Shown here: positions 38,029-54,175 of the stretch, piece by piece
How the letters are laid out: the number at the start of each line of letters is the position of its first letter
Numbering within the stretch: position 1 is the stretch's first letter
From: Dryas octopetala
Taxonomy: Eukaryota; Streptophyta; Magnoliopsida; Rosales; Rosaceae
Direction: 5' to 3'
Assembly: GCA_963921425.1 (NCBI GenBank)
Contig: OY992832.1
Coordinates: forward strand, 13,577,249 to 13,641,248
Length of the DNA: 64,000 bases
The notes under the pieces: model-generated
The model's database searches: none
Told to the model about the DNA's origin: nothing
Seen by the model: only the letters and a program-made list of their open reading frames with translations
Translations under genes and position numbers: made by a program

Positions 38029-38424
38029 AGGAAAAGTTTTCACAAATGACTTAAACTTTGACTTATATGTCAATTCATAATGCGTATTATGAGTTATATC
38101 AATATGCCTTATGAACTTTAATTTTGAAGCCAATTGCCCATTCCGTTAGTTCAATTACATTTTTCGTCCAAAAAAGGGTCATATACGTGAAGTGGTTCGA
38201 CTTCTATGTTCTTATATTATAAGTAAAATGATGAATTTATTCCTAAAAAAGTGATTACATGTGTGACATGTGATCACTTTTGGACGAAATTTACAAACTG
38301 GGTTGACGAAAGTGGCATATTGACATAGAAAGTAAAGTTAAGAAGGCAAATTGGTACAACTCATAGTTCATAGTCTCAATTGATACAGAGGTCAAAGTTT
38401 AAATCATTTTTGAAATTTTTTCGC
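38029..38424. mobile_element. Small Mutator-like MITE, unit-2 copy
   Basis: 396 bp, the counterpart of 10178-10574, with inverted ends and a perfect 9-bp target duplication TTTTGTTAA at 38020-38028 and 38425-38433. It was duplicated with the surrounding segment. Confidence 0.8.
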
Positions 38425-38433
38425 TTTTGTTAA

Positions 38434-39394
38434 CTCTAACAATATCAAAGAAAAGCATTGAATTAACATACCAATACATCTAAATAAAAAACAAAAAAAA
38501 AATCCTAATTCAAAATGAAGAGTAAAATTATATTTCTCATGGCCAAATATAAAACTTAGAAAGTGATTTATTAAAGCCCAATGTTTTTCCTTTCTTTAAT
38601 CTGTATCTTAATTATATGGCTACTTATATGCTATTCCATTTTGTAGGGATTTGATTTTGTAGGGATTTGATAGCTTTTAAGTTTTAACATGCCAGTTGAA
38701 GACACAAGTGACAAGCCATAAGAAAAATATTCAACAAGTTGTTTTCCTATTTAGAGTTTAATAAACAATAAAGCCTATATAACATTTTGATTTTTGACAG
38801 AAAAAAAATATATAATATTGCTCCAAAATATGAGGCCCTTTACTATGTAGGCTCTGTGCGGTTGCACTGCACCACGTCAGATCCGACACTGATCCCAACA
38901 CACCAGATCACCACCTTAACCTTGACATGCAATTTGAGATAGGTGCGACCCATCTAATGAAAGAGCTTGTACAACAAAAATCTGGCTTTATCCCCATGCA
39001 ATGACTTTAACTTCTGTTTTGGAGTCTCCTCAATCGCCTTTATGAATTTCGCCTAGATATTTGACAGGAACACCTCATTTCAATTCCTTATACAATTCGG
39101 ATGTGTCTTATGAAATAGAATCACGTAAGCATTATTGGTACCATCCACTGGCCTGCTGTCTTTAGTTCTTAACATTTTGGTACGGAAACACCTAACTTCA
39201 ACAACTGTCAGCTCGAGCTACTTTGATGACCATATTAATTGCCTTGTTCCTCTGTAAAAAACCTATCATTTTCTAGCTGTCTAACCGTTGATGGCAGCTG
39301 CCATTTGCATATAATGCAAGTCTCCAACCTTGGGCATGCACGCATGATAGTAAACTTGGTTTCTACTAGTTATTCAGAGCAAAGAGGAAGAGCT
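38434..39394. promoter_or_regulatory. Upstream region of RLK4, including the empty Copia 1 target
   Basis: Matches the DNA around the Copia insertion and upstream of RLK3. GCCTATATAACATTTTG near 38773 is the pre-insertion form of the Copia target. Only one copy of the 283-bp unit is present. An in-frame upstream ATG precedes the chosen RLK4 start, as in RLK3. Confidence 0.55.
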
Positions 39395-42510
<3,116 letters not shown>

Positions 42511-43590
42511 AATGTCATCTACTCAAAAGCAGTAGCAGAATACAGTTATGGCCATGGGGCACCATGGTTGGGGGTGTACATGGTTTGCCTATAACTGTAA
42601 TTATATTGTGTGAGGACTTATTAATTATTTGCATAATTAAAGTAATGTTTACATTTGAGTTGGTATTAAGTAATGGTCAACTCAAACTTACTATTTTGTG
42701 TGAGGTTGTGTGAGGTTTAAGTCATATTATAGTCTCGTGTCAAGTATGGTATCAGCTCTACTACCATAGCTTCCCCTGCAAAGTTGCGAAGTACTATTCT
42801 CAATCCCCCAACACCATTGGCCAGTAAGGAGCAAAGGGGTCAATTCATGAAATTAATCTTCTTCTCATAGGCTTAAGTGAATATTTCTTAGTTTTTTATT
42901 TTATTTTTTAAGAATAAGAGAGAATTTATTTGATAAAAAGACTCAAAGAGACTAGTTTAATTTTTTAAAAGGCAAGTGATAATACAGCCCACGTGGCTAT
43001 TTGAAATTTCTTTGTCTCACCCCTACCGAGTAAAATTGCCCCTACCAAGTAAAATTCTTAGAATCTGCCGGGGCTTTACCCCAATAAAGGTGGATTGGCT
43101 CCATCAACATTGGTATTATACCATGGATTTCTTGGTCTTACGGTCTTACCCAATGAGCTAGCAAAGTTAAATGCCACGACTTTAACAGTATGACTATATA
43201 TTAATCCCGGCCCTAATTATTCGCAATTGGTTCTTAGTTTTAGGAAAAAAGGTGGCTACGTGCCTGGTCACAGACTTCCACACTACGTGAGAAAGGGGAT
43301 GGAACTCACCTTTTTCCAAACAAAGAAAGAAAATGAAAAAGGCACCTTCCTCCCAAATGACACATTTACCCCTAAGCACCTTTCGCTTGACCAATATTCT
43401 CCACGTCCAAGACCATCACCCATCATTTCCTTCCACGAGTTTGACAATTCTACCCCTCAATCCCTCATGACCTTCTCAGAAACCCAATGGCAGCTTCAGC
43501 AAAACAGACAGACCTTCCCCCCTTACCTGTACGGCTGTACCTGAGTTGTCTTCCATGGCCTCTCTTTCTTGGAAAACCCATCTCACATCT
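42511..43590. other. Intergenic between RLK4 and the second PBP1/KIC-like gene
   Basis: Counterpart of 21863-22900. No gene seen. Confidence 0.5.
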
Positions 43591-43593
43591 TCC

Positions 43594-43601
43594 TTTATAT
43601 A
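43594..43601 (+). promoter_or_regulatory. TATA box of the PBP1/KIC-like gene (copy 2)
   Basis: TTTATATA about 115 bp before ATG 43713, followed by the same pyrimidine-rich leader as copy 1. Confidence 0.55.
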
Positions 43602-43712
43602 CTCTTCCACATCTCTCTTTCCCCAGCAACATACTCTGAATTTCTTCATCTGATTCTCCCTTTGGGCTCTCTCTCTCTCCTCTCCTCTCATCTCTCTCTC
43701 CCAAATTTGCCA

Positions 43713-44075
43713 ATGGCTTCTCATCAGCAAAACCCACAATCCAATTTCCAAGATTTGCTGCCCACCATGGCCAGCAAGCTTGGTGGGGACGGTCTAATAG
43801 GCGAGCTCTGTAATGGGTTCAATTTGTTGATGGATTCTAACAAGGGGGTCATCACCTTTGAGAGCCTCAAGAGGAACTCTGCTCTGCTGGGCTTGCAGGA
43901 CCTGAGTGATGATGATCTACGGTCCATGGTAGAGGAAGGTGATTTTGACGGTGATGGGTCTCTCAATCAGATGGAGTTCTGCGTTCTCATGTTTAGACTG
44001 AGTCCTGAGCTTATGGAGGAGTCTCAGTTATGGCTAGAACAAGCTCTTCAACGGGAGTTCAAACATTGTTATTGA
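43713..44075 (+). CDS. PBP1/KIC-like single-EF-hand calcium-binding protein, copy 2
   Basis: 120-residue intronless calcium sensor, nearly the same as copy 1. The EF-hand loop is DFDGDGSLNQME (Ser instead of Ala at position 7), which keeps all calcium ligands. It lacks the 25-bp block of copy 1 and so ends REFKHCY. Its downstream DNA shows no trace of the duplication junction, so this copy keeps the native 3' end, but I cannot tell which C-terminus is ancestral. In the family the protein acts with a partner, either the PINOID kinase (PBP1) or the kinesin KCBP (KIC); which applies here is not decidable. Confidence 0.88.
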   Translation: MASHQQNPQSNFQDLLPTMASKLGGDGLIGELCNGFNLLMDSNKGVITFESLKRNSALLGLQDLSDDDLRSMVEEGDFDGDGSLNQMEFCVLMFRLSPELMEESQLWLEQALQREFKHCY

Positions 44076-45630
44076 TTTTTTTTTTACTAATTTTATGTTC
44101 TGGGTTTTTGGATTTTCTTTTCCAAAGATTATCATTGTGCCTATGGAATTAGTGAAAATAAAAATTACAGAAATGCATTTGACACTTGACAGTTGACACA
44201 TATTTCGTGTTATTCAGTTTCCATTTGTTATATTTGGTGATCTATTTTTTTTTTATTTTTTTTATTTTACAGTATATTTTTATAATTAAAATTGTTTATC
44301 TTTGAGATAATAATTTGAAGATCATTTTTATAAAAAATTAATTAAATTAAAAATTATTATTAAATAAACAAACGGTAAATAAAATTATTATCAAAATCGT
44401 CTATTTATTTGATTACAATTACATAATCAAACGAATTTCAATTTAGTTAATTTTTTATAGAGATAATCTTTATAATTAGATCTAAAATTTAAACAATTTT
44501 AATTATAAATTTACATTGAAAAATAAAAATAATAAAAGAAAAGTTAGTGAAGAAGGTGGACAGCATTTTGTATAATTTATCATTTACATTATACAATATT
44601 TATAGAATAATAAGAATAATGAATCCATGAATATAATCGGTCCATATAAAATTCTTAAACTTTCGTCAGCATCAACTTTATAAGTTTACCAAAGTCATAA
44701 CTTGGATTAATTTGGGCTCAAAGTTGGTCTCATTTATATCATATCATGTGTTATATTAGTTGATAACTAAAAATTAAGAAAACAATTTATGCTCTAATAT
44801 TATTTTAAAAAAATATTAGTTAATTAGTATGTATTGTGCACCAATTGATTACATAGTACTCTCATATACATAGAAAAATTCACTAGGAAGGATGCTTGTA
44901 TTTTTTCTTTGTGTATTTTTGGTGTCGAGCGATATATAGTAGCGTTGTGCTTGGTGTCAATTTTTTTTTTTAATTTTTTATATTGTCGATCGCTTCTTGT
45001 AGCAATCAACACCACTTCTTTTTTTCTTTTTTTACTCATTTTTCTGATGGGTTTATTTTTTATAGGATTTAGAATAGTTTATAGAGTCTACATATTATAT
45101 TTTAACTCTATAATCAATAAACTAAATGTCGATAGCTTAAAGATACATAAAAAATATACTACTGAGTACTCGTTGATGAGTGTCAATTGATCAACATTTG
45201 AAATCCGTAAAAAATAAAATTGTAAATATATGCTCTAGAGAATAATTATATATTTATGTATAGAATTAAAAGATCACGACTTATGCATTTAGTACTTATT
45301 GAATTCTTTTTTGTATAAGAACGTATGTACTTAATAATTTGACTTATGGTAAGGCGATTATAATTTTGACTTATTCGACTTCAAATAATATGGACCTAAT
45401 CAACTATGGTCTTGAGTCTCTTGACATATTCAACTTTTTTTAGATAATTTGATCACTTTATATCTAAATGAATTATAAAGTTAATAATTTTTGTATTGAG
45501 TTAGAATAGATTTTGTTAAAAATGGTCATTTTATGAAATCTCAAAAAAAGAAAAAGAAAGTATGATTAGAATTCCCCTATAAGTTATATAACAAGAAGCA
45601 ACCACTGCGGAAACAAAGGTGATATTTGGG
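44076..45630. other. AT-rich intergenic DNA right of the duplication
   Basis: Very AT-rich, with poly-T and poly-A tracts. No gene or clear element seen. Confidence 0.5.
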
Positions 45631-46013
45631 ATGTCGCAGCCGAAACAACAAAGCCAGCTCTGTATCGTCCTCTTTGACAACAACCTGCGAACGGTAAAGT
45701 ACCCAAAACTCAAATTTTCTACTTTTAACTCTCCTCTGAATCTTTAAAGCAAAATGAGCTCAAATCTGAAGAAAAAAAATTTGAGCGCAAAAACTCAAAT
45801 TTCTGATGATGACTGGAATTTATGTGGCAGTCAGCACACAATGAGAAGAAGAAACCGCAAGACCCGCAAGCTGCGAACGAGTTGAAGTTGTTTTGTTGCT
45901 TCGCCAACAGTCTATTTCGACGGCTGACACCAAAAGGATTCTCTTCAAATTCTGATTGGTGGGGGCACTCATTCAGCCAACTGATGTCTGAATCAAGCAG
46001 GAGCAGGAGGTAA
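45631..46013 (+). CDS. Possible small two-exon gene, unknown function
   Basis: Tentative. ATG 45631 opens MSQPKQQSQLCIVLFDNNLR, and a GT donor follows codon 21 at 45694. An AG acceptor at 45829-45830 joins in frame to an exon ending with TAA at 46011-46013, giving about 81 residues. The second exon is basic and ends SQLMSESSRSRR. The second exon is more GC-rich than its surroundings. I do not recognise it; it could be chance or the relic of a larger gene. Confidence 0.25.
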
Positions 46014-47079
46014 CAAAAAAATATTCACTTTTGACTTGTTTAAGACCACTCATTTTTCACCATTATTTGACTGTTTGAATAGAGATAGAGCTGGACCTAT
46101 TTGTAATGAAGAAAGGGATCTTCTTGTCTGGCTTGTGGAAATTCCAGCATATAATACCAATCTTCACAAATGTAGCCACATTTTGTAAAGATCAAGATTT
46201 GCCTTGTTTTGTATGAAGAATACATGCATACTAGTTGTTGATGCAAATTTCCGTAAGGTAGATGCAACAACTTAAAGATAGTGACCTGGCTGATCAGAAG
46301 CCTTGCCGGATGATGACGTGGATGTTGATTGGGATCTTCCTGCAAATGAACACAAAACCAAAGGAGATGGACCGGTGTGGTACCAGTCAAACATGCTCCG
46401 ATGATGAAGTCAGTGATATGTGTTTGGTGGTGTTTGAATAAAAGTGAGGAAGAACAGGGGATGAACTTGGGAGAATGGGAAGAACAAGGCAAATGTTCTG
46501 GGTTTTCTCAGCAAGTTGGGTGTATTTGTGTGGACTTCTGTGAGCCAATTGCCAACCCCTTCCTTTGTGCATATAAGTGGGTTTATATAGACAAAGGAAG
46601 TCGTGAAGGTTAAGTTACCTGAATGTGGATGAATGGTTGAGGGGGATCCACGCGTTCGGTCATAACTAGTAGCATGCACAGCTACTCACCTCCTTTGCAT
46701 TCAATGCTGCATTGAATGCAAGGATGGAAGATCAGGTGGAATGCCCCAATAGTCATGGCTGTGAGCTGGAATGTCTCATCTGTCAGAGAGTCATGTCAGG
46801 TGCACTTGAGTATGGCGGTTCGTCCCAACGTGATCTTCTTTAGAATGGCGGTGGGAGGCCGAGCCGATCTGAACACATGTCCTCACGTGTAGATGTGAAA
46901 CCCATGTATGATCGGATCGGATCGGATTTAGACAAGTCAGCCAAGCCGATCAGGTAGGTAGTGCAGTGATCCCCTCAAGTGGAATCCGGCCGCAACTAGG
47001 ATTTGAGATGATGATCACCAAAGCCGAGCCGATCCGAACTGGGAATGGAATGGACTGAGTTGATGTGGTGACGTGGAGA
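46014..47079. other. Unassigned intergenic DNA left of the minisatellite
   Basis: Mixed sequence whose right part (46840-47079) already has GATCGG and CCGAGCCGA words like the following satellite. Open frames here are short and unconvincing. It may be the non-coding part of an unrecognised repeat element. Confidence 0.4.
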
Positions 47080-47720
47080 TCCAAGTCTGATCGTGATCGG
47101 TCATTGGGCCGGGCCGAGCCGAACCAATGGCCGAGGTGATCCGGTGGTGACAAGATTGTCAAAGCACGTCTGATCGTGATCGGTCATTGGTCCGGGCCGA
47201 GCCGAACCAATGGTTGAGATGATCAGGTGGTGACAAGATTGTCATAACACGTCTGATCGGGATCGGTCATTGGGCCGGGCCGAGCCGAACCAATGGTCGA
47301 GGTGATCCGGTGGTGACAAGATTGTCGAAGCACGTCTGATCGGGATCGGTCATTAGGCCGGGCCGAGCCGAATCAATGGTCGAGGTGATCCGGTGGTGAC
47401 AAGATTGTCGAAACACGTCTGATCGTGATCGGTCATTGGTCCGAGCCGAGCCGAACCAATGGTTGAGATGATCAGGTGGTGACAAGATTGTCGTAACACG
47501 TCTGATCGGGATCGGTCATTGGGCCGGGCCGAGCCGAACCAATGGTCGAGGTGATTCGGTGGTGACAGGATTGTCGAAGCACGTCTGATCGGGATCGGTC
47601 ATTGGGCCGGGCCGAGCCGAACCAATGGTTGAGATGATCAGGTGGTGACAAGATTGTCGTAACACGTCTGATCGGGATCGGTCATTTGGGCCGGGCCGAT
47701 CCGAACCAATGGTTGAGATG
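47080..47720. repeat. 83-bp minisatellite, about 7-8 copies
   Basis: CACGTCTGATCG recurs at 47164, 47248, 47331, 47414, 47497, 47580 and 47663, a period of 83 bp (once 84). Each unit contains GATCGGTCATT, CCGGGCCGAGCCGAACCAATGG and TGGTGACAAGATTGTC. Two variants are mixed: one with GGTCGAGGTGATCCGG and one with GGTTGAGATGATCAGG. The first and last units are partial or diverged. It ends about 420 bp before the RLK5 start. Confidence 0.93.
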
Positions 47721-49463
47721 TGACTGGAGAAAGATGATCTCCAGATCCGAGCCGAACTGATGGTGTCCGAAAAAGATGATCTCTCGAATTCCTGGTGGAT
47801 CCCAATGTCGGTTCGGATCGGACATGGGTAACCCGAAGGTAAGAGCCGATCTCAGATGTACATGTTGTTGGCATTGCTGAGCTAAGATGATGACATAGAT
47901 GGCTGGGTCTGACCAAGTTGACCATCAAAGAGTCTGAGCAAAAATGGGACTTGGTGTGCCACGTGTTGGTCTGTGTTTGGCCATTGAATCCATGTGGATT
48001 TATCCACAAACACTAGTCAATATTAGCTGCGTCCTTCACGGTGTGATATGGTCATCTCATTTAGCAGTCACAAGGGTCTTTCTAATTATATCTTTAACTT
48101 AAATGAAAACCAGTAGGAAGGGAGCTCAAGAACAATAATTCAATGGGTGATGCTTGGTTTTTGCTTATTAGTACTAATTTGCTCTTTCTGTTATTCACAA
48201 TTTCCTCTGCAGTTGACAGTATTAGTTCTTTTGAGTATATGCGTGATGGGAGGACCTTGGTTTCATCAGATGGAAACTTTGAGCTGGGTTTCTTCAGTCC
48301 AGGTAGTTCCAAGAATCGTTACTTGGGAATTTGGTAATAGAACATCCCACTTTTAACTGCTGTTTGGTTTGCAAACAGATGCAACCCGATTCATGGCTCG
48401 TCCGGAACTTTGATGATAAACAGCACAGGCAATCTTGTGCTGTTGGGTCAGAATGCGAGTGTTGTTTGGTCGACAAGCTCAGTTAAACATGCTCAAAGTG
48501 CAATGGTACAGCTCTTGGATTCTGGGAATTTAGTACTAACAGATGTGAAAGATGGAAATTCAGGAACTTTGTGGCAAAGCTTTGACCATCCTTCTGATAC
48601 ATTGTTACCAGGGATGAAGTTGGGATTGGACTTGAGGACAGGTCTTAAAAGGACTTTAACAGCATGGAAAAATTTAGAAGACCCATGCCCAGGAAGTTTC
48701 AGTTTTGGGATTGAAATGGGACTTCACACATACCCTGAGGCATATATTTGGAAAGGCACTGCAAAATACCATCGTACTGGCCCATGGAATGGCCTAAGAT
48801 TCAGTGGTTCACCAGAATTAAAGCCTAATCCACTTTATAATTTCAACTTTGTCTATAATGACGATGAAGTGTACTACATGTACAGCCTTGTAAGTAAGTC
48901 TGTAATCTCAAGATTAGTTTTGAACCAAAGCACCTATAAGCGTACTCGCTCTACATGGATTGAATCTGATCAAACTTGGAGGGAATATTCATCAGCACCT
49001 AGAGACAGTTGTGATGATTATAGCCTCTGTGGAGCCAATGGAGATTGTATCATTGATGATAATCCTATCTGCCATTGTCTAAAAAGATTCAAGCCTAAGT
49101 CTAAAGAAAAATGGAGTTTTACGGATTATTCTCTAGGATGTGTGCGCAATAAACAATTAAGCTGCCAACAAAGTGATAAAGATGGGTTTATCAAATACAA
49201 TGGCTTGAAATTGCCAGATACTACTCATTCTTGGGTAAGCAAAAGTTTGAACCTCAAGGAATGCAGAAGCATATGCTTGAAGAACTGTTCCTGTATGGCT
49301 TATACAAGCTCGGATATCAGGGGAGGAGGTACTGGCTGCGCCATCTGGTTTGGTGATCTAAGAGATATCAGACAGTATCCGGCTGATGGGCAGGAGCTAT
49401 ATATTCGAATGCCAGCTTCAGAGTTAGGTATGGAACTTTGTAACATGAGCTGCTTGTTAAATA

Positions 49464-49630
49464 CTTTATCTAATATGTAGTTCAGTTATTGTTTCCGTTG
49501 TGTTTCTATAAGACGTCCATTTTGCTTCTATCATAGGTAAATACTTGACCTAGATTTTTCATTTTCTTTTTTGGCTGCAATTTAAATTTATCTGCTTTAC
49601 TGCATCACTGAACCATGAAGAAGAAAATGG
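49464..49630 (+). repeat. Direct duplication of RLK5 intron 1 / exon 2 start, left copy
   Basis: The stretch from CTTTATCTAATATGTAG to GAAGAAGAAAATGG is repeated at about 54534-54700, with one visible difference (TAGATTTTTC / TAGCTTTTTC). It includes the exon-2 acceptor and the first ten bases of exon 2, so a decoy splice acceptor lies ahead of the retrotransposon. Confidence 0.9.
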
Positions 49631-49913
49631 TACAGGGGTTACAGAGAGGTTTTCAGAGTGATGAGAGAAAGAAGAGGATGATTCACGAGAAAGGCATGCT
49701 CACATGTGCAAGATGCACACACCAGCAAACTATATTCCATTACAAATTCTGTTATACAAAACGACATAGCATCAATCAAATATGACCGTTGCCACACATG
49801 AGCCTATGAGCTCTTACAGCAATACAAGCACTACCCTATGAGGCAATGCCACCTAAGCAACGTCACTTTAATTAACAAACTAAAACAGGAAACTTGCTTA
49901 TCAGGCAAATGCC

Positions 49914-52900
49914 TTAACTAACTCTAATACTCCCTTCTAAGGATTTGACTGATATCACTCCAAGATGATTCCTCAGTTCATAGAATCTTTCTCTAGGAAG
50001 AGCCTTGGTGAAAATGTCAGCCAATTGTTCCTCACTCTTGCAATACAGTAACTCAATCTCTCCTTCATTAATGGCATCTCTAATGAAATGGTACTTCCTC
50101 TTAATATGTTTGGACCTCTGATGAAAGACAGGATTCTTAGTCATAGCTATAGCTGATGTATTGTCACACATAAGTGGGGTTGCTTTCCATTTGTTCCTCA
50201 CCAAAATCATGTAACACAAATCTCAACCATATGGCTTGTGTTGTTGCTTCTGCAGCACTGACATACTCAGCCTCTGCTGTTGATAATGCCACACTGTGTT
50301 GTTTCACAGATGCCCAAGAGAAAGCTCCACTTCCAAATGAAAATGCATAACCTGAGGTAGACTTCATGTCATCCTCATCTCCTCCCCAATCACTGTCACA
50401 GTATCCTATTAGGATTGCAGCAGAGTCTTTCTTGTACTGGATGCCAAAATCCAAAGTTCCCTGTATGTATCTCAGCACCTTTTTTGCAGTACCAATGTGC
50501 TTCATTGAGGGACAATGCATGAATCGAGCTAAGAGGCTTGCAGCAAACATGATGTCTGGTCTTGTAGCTGTCAAATAGAGTAAACTTCCCACCATTCTTC
50601 TGTATTGTTCTTCATTAGCTGGTGTACTTCCATCATTCTTCTTGAGTTTATCAGATGTTGCAAGAGGTGTAGTGACAGCCTTGCAATCTCTCAAACCAAA
50701 TTTTTCTAACAAACTTTGAGCATACTTCTTTTGATGAATGAAAATGCTCCCTTCTAATTGGATTACACCAATTCCTAGAAAATGATGTAGCAGTCCCAAA
50801 TCAGTCATCTCATATCTATTCATCATTTCTGCCTTGAAGTCTTCAAGCATGTTCATGCTACTGCCAGTGTAGACTATATCATCCACATAGAGTGAAACAA
50901 TGAGTGTTCCCTGATTTTCTTTATTCTTAACATAAAGGGTAGCTTCACTAGGGCTCTTCTCGAATCCACACTGCATCAAATATGTGTCTATGTTGCTGTA
51001 CCAGGCCCTTGGTGCTTGCTTTAGACCATAGAGGGCCTTGTGCAGCCTATATACCTTGTCTTCCTGGCCTTTAACAGTGAAGCCATCAGGTTGATCTACA
51101 TAAACTTCCTCTTCTAGCTCTCCATTTAGAAAAGCAGATTTGACATCCAACTGATAGAGCTTCCAACCCTTTTGAGCTGATAAAGCAATTAAGGTTCTAA
51201 TGGTGTCAAGCCTTGCCACAGGGGCAAATGTCTCATTGAAGTCAATCCCTGGTTTTTGTGTATAACCTTTGGCTACTAACCTAGCCTTGTGCTTCTGTAT
51301 TGACCCATCAAGATTGAGTTTAGTCTTGAATATCCATTTTACACCAACAATTGGTTTGTTCCCTGGCCTATCAACCAGCTGCCAAGTTTGATTTTTCTCA
51401 ATCATTTCAATTTCATTTTCCATAGCCTTCTGCCATGCCTTGTCTTTTGCTGCTTCAATATAGGTTTCTGGTTCCACAATGCTCATTTTACAGTGAGCAA
51501 ATACTTCATCAAGACTCCTCCACTTCTTAGGCGTTGAGTCATATGTGCTTGCAAGGTCAATTTCTGTTGCTGCAGCAGGTGATGTAAGTGAGGTACTAGG
51601 ACTTGGATTAGCATTAGGAGATGCAATTGGATTGAAGGGACTCTGTGGTGTTGGACACAAAACTTCATGTTCAGAATCAGTTTCTGCAATAGGAGAATCC
51701 TCTTCATCACTCCAAGGAACTGATATGTATTCAGTGGACTTTGATTCCCAATTCCACATTGCTGTCTCTTCGAAAATCACACTTCTAGAGACTATCACCT
51801 TATTGCTTTTGAGATCAAACACCCTATAACCTTTCTCTCTAGTCCCATATCCAACAAAAATTCCTTTCTGACTTGTATCATCCAGCTTGTGTCTCAATTG
51901 AGTAGGGATATGTGTATAACACATTGAACCAAAGATTCTCAAATGCTTCACTCCTGGCTTCCTTCCACTGAAAACTTCAAATGGAGTTTGACCAATCAAG
52001 GCTCGAGTAGGGCATCTATTCAGAAGATACACAGCAGTGTTAACTGCTTCCCCCCAAAAATAAGTAGGTAGCTTCTTCTCTTGCAGCATAGCCCTTGCCA
52101 TCTCCATAATTGTCCTATTATTCCTCTCAGCCACTCCATTCTGCTGAGGAGAATAAGCAACAGTGAGTTACTTTTCTATTCCAAAGTCTTCACAAAACTT
52201 CTCAAACTCCATTGAGGTATACTCTCCCCCTCTGTCACTTCTTACTTTCTTCATTTTGTAACCACACTGAAGTTCCACCATGGCTTTAAATTTTCTGAAT
52301 ACAGTGAACACATCTGACTTTTGTCTCAAAAAGTATACCCAGCACATTCTTGACTTGTCATCAATGAATGTGAGGAAATACTTGTTTCCTCCCAAAGTTT
52401 CTGACATTGGTCCACAGACATCTGTGTGAACCAATTCTAGCAGATCAATAGCTCTAACAGTCTTCCCTTTATCAAATGCTTCCCTGTGACTTTTGCTCAA
52501 AGCACATCCTTCACAGACATGCTCTCCTTTTGTGAGTTTTGGTAAGCCAATCACCATTTCTTTGTCCTGCAATTGCAGCATGCTCTCGAAATTCAAATGG
52601 CCAAGTCTTTTATGCCATTTCCAGTTTGAACCAGCCACTGTGGCCTTCTTTGCCATCATTGGACTTATGTCCTCGAGTACAAGTGGGAAACACCTATTCC
52701 CTTTCATTTGAACTGCTGCCACAGGAGCTTTCATGCTCTTATCTTCATAAATGGTCACCATGTACTCACCAAATACCAGCCAGTAACCATGCTCCACCAT
52801 TTGTCCAACACTGAGAAGATTTTCATCTAATCCTGGCACAATCATAACTTCTGTGATATACCTTGTTCCTCCCTTGGTTTGCACAGGCAAGACTCCCTTC

Positions 52901-54081
52901 CCAGTTGATTCCACAATGTCTCCAGTCCCCATTTTTATTTTGCATTTCATACTTCTGTCAATGTTGATCAGAAGTGACTCATGGCTAGTCATATGATTGC
53001 TGCAGCCACTATCTAAATACCAAACACCTTGCTCTTTCTCCACAGAGGCTTTGTGGCATGCATAGAACATGGTGGCAGGCTCATGGACCTGGTTTGCATA
53101 ATTAGCAACCTGTCCCTTCTTGTGTGGTTGATGGCAATCCTTCATTACATGCCCAAACCTATCACAATTGTAGCATTTCACTTTTCCCTTGAACCAGCAC
53201 TCTCCATAGTGAACCTTATCACACACCTTGCACTTTGCCTTCCCAGTGTCACCTCCTGGTCTCAAATTAGATTGAAACTTGTTATCCCATTTCTTTGGTT
53301 TTCCCTTCCAACTCTTGAAGTTTCTTTTTCCCCCATCATGATTGTGAGATTTTGCTTGATTGTTCTGTCCTTTGGAGCCAACATTCATACTAGCAAAAGC
53401 CCTTTCCACCTTCTCATCATCTTCTTCATGCCTGCTTAGCCTTAACTCATAACTTTTGAGAGAGGCAAACACTTCATTTACAGATACAGAGTTTAAGTCA
53501 CTGGTTCTTTCGAGCACCACACACATAGGATCATAGCCTTTAGTTACACTGATCAAGACCTTCTGCACCATTCTTTGTTGAGACAAACATTCACCATATT
53601 TTTCCATTTGGTTAGTTAAATCAAAGAACCGAGTAGAGTATTCAGACAAGGTTTCACTCTCCCTCATCCTCATGTATTCAAATTCCTTCCTCAGACTTTG
53701 CAATTTAACTGACCTGGATTGTTCATCACCATGGTATTCTGTTTGTAGAAGATCCCAAGCTCCCTTGGTAGTGTCTTGGTTGATAATCCGAGAGAAAATC
53801 TCTTTGGATACAGCCCCTTGAATAATGCCCAATGCCTTTGCATCTTTCATATTTTGCTCCTCCATGTAAGCTTCCAGTTCATCCTCCTCATCGATGCTGG
53901 AGTCTCCTTCCTTCTTAGCCTTCTCCTTCCTCTTCTTTGCTTCTGGGATTGTAATCCCTTTTTCAACTAACTTCCAGATGCCATGTGACTTGAAGATAGT
54001 CACCATGCGCACCTTCCAGAACTCATACTCAGTACCATCAAAAATGGGAGCTCGTAGCTCACCACTCCCAGACCCAGCCAT
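49914..54081 (-). pseudogene. Copia 2 gag-pol polyprotein, nearly intact
   Basis: Starts at ATG 54081 (MAGSGSGELRAPIF). Gag runs to a CCHC zinc knuckle CYNCDRFGHVMKDC. Protease has WYLDSGCSNHMT. Integrase has the HHCC region (WHKRLGHLN, CEGC), Asp residues in HTDVCG and SDRGGEYTS, and Glu in [10 protein letters not shown]. Reverse transcriptase has the [12 protein letters not shown] and YVDDIVYTG motifs; RNase H has [10 protein letters not shown] and [13 protein letters not shown] at 52168-52170 interrupts the integrase in frame, and one extra base near 50182-50187 shifts RNase H; the correct frame then continues to the stop at 49914. These two changes make it non-autonomous as sequenced; a sequencing or assembly error at either site is possible. 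Confidence 0.92.
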
Positions 54082-54175
54082 GCCTAGATCTAGATGGATT
54101 TGTACCTCTGTTTTACTCTAGCTCACTCACACAGTACAACGCCCAGTTACAGAACCAACCTGGGCTCTGATAACA

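Noticed and set aside
47267..48009. Minus-strand frames with repeated RSDL/GSARPND-like blocks
   Set aside because: They are translations of the 83-bp minisatellite. A period not divisible by three changes frame from unit to unit.
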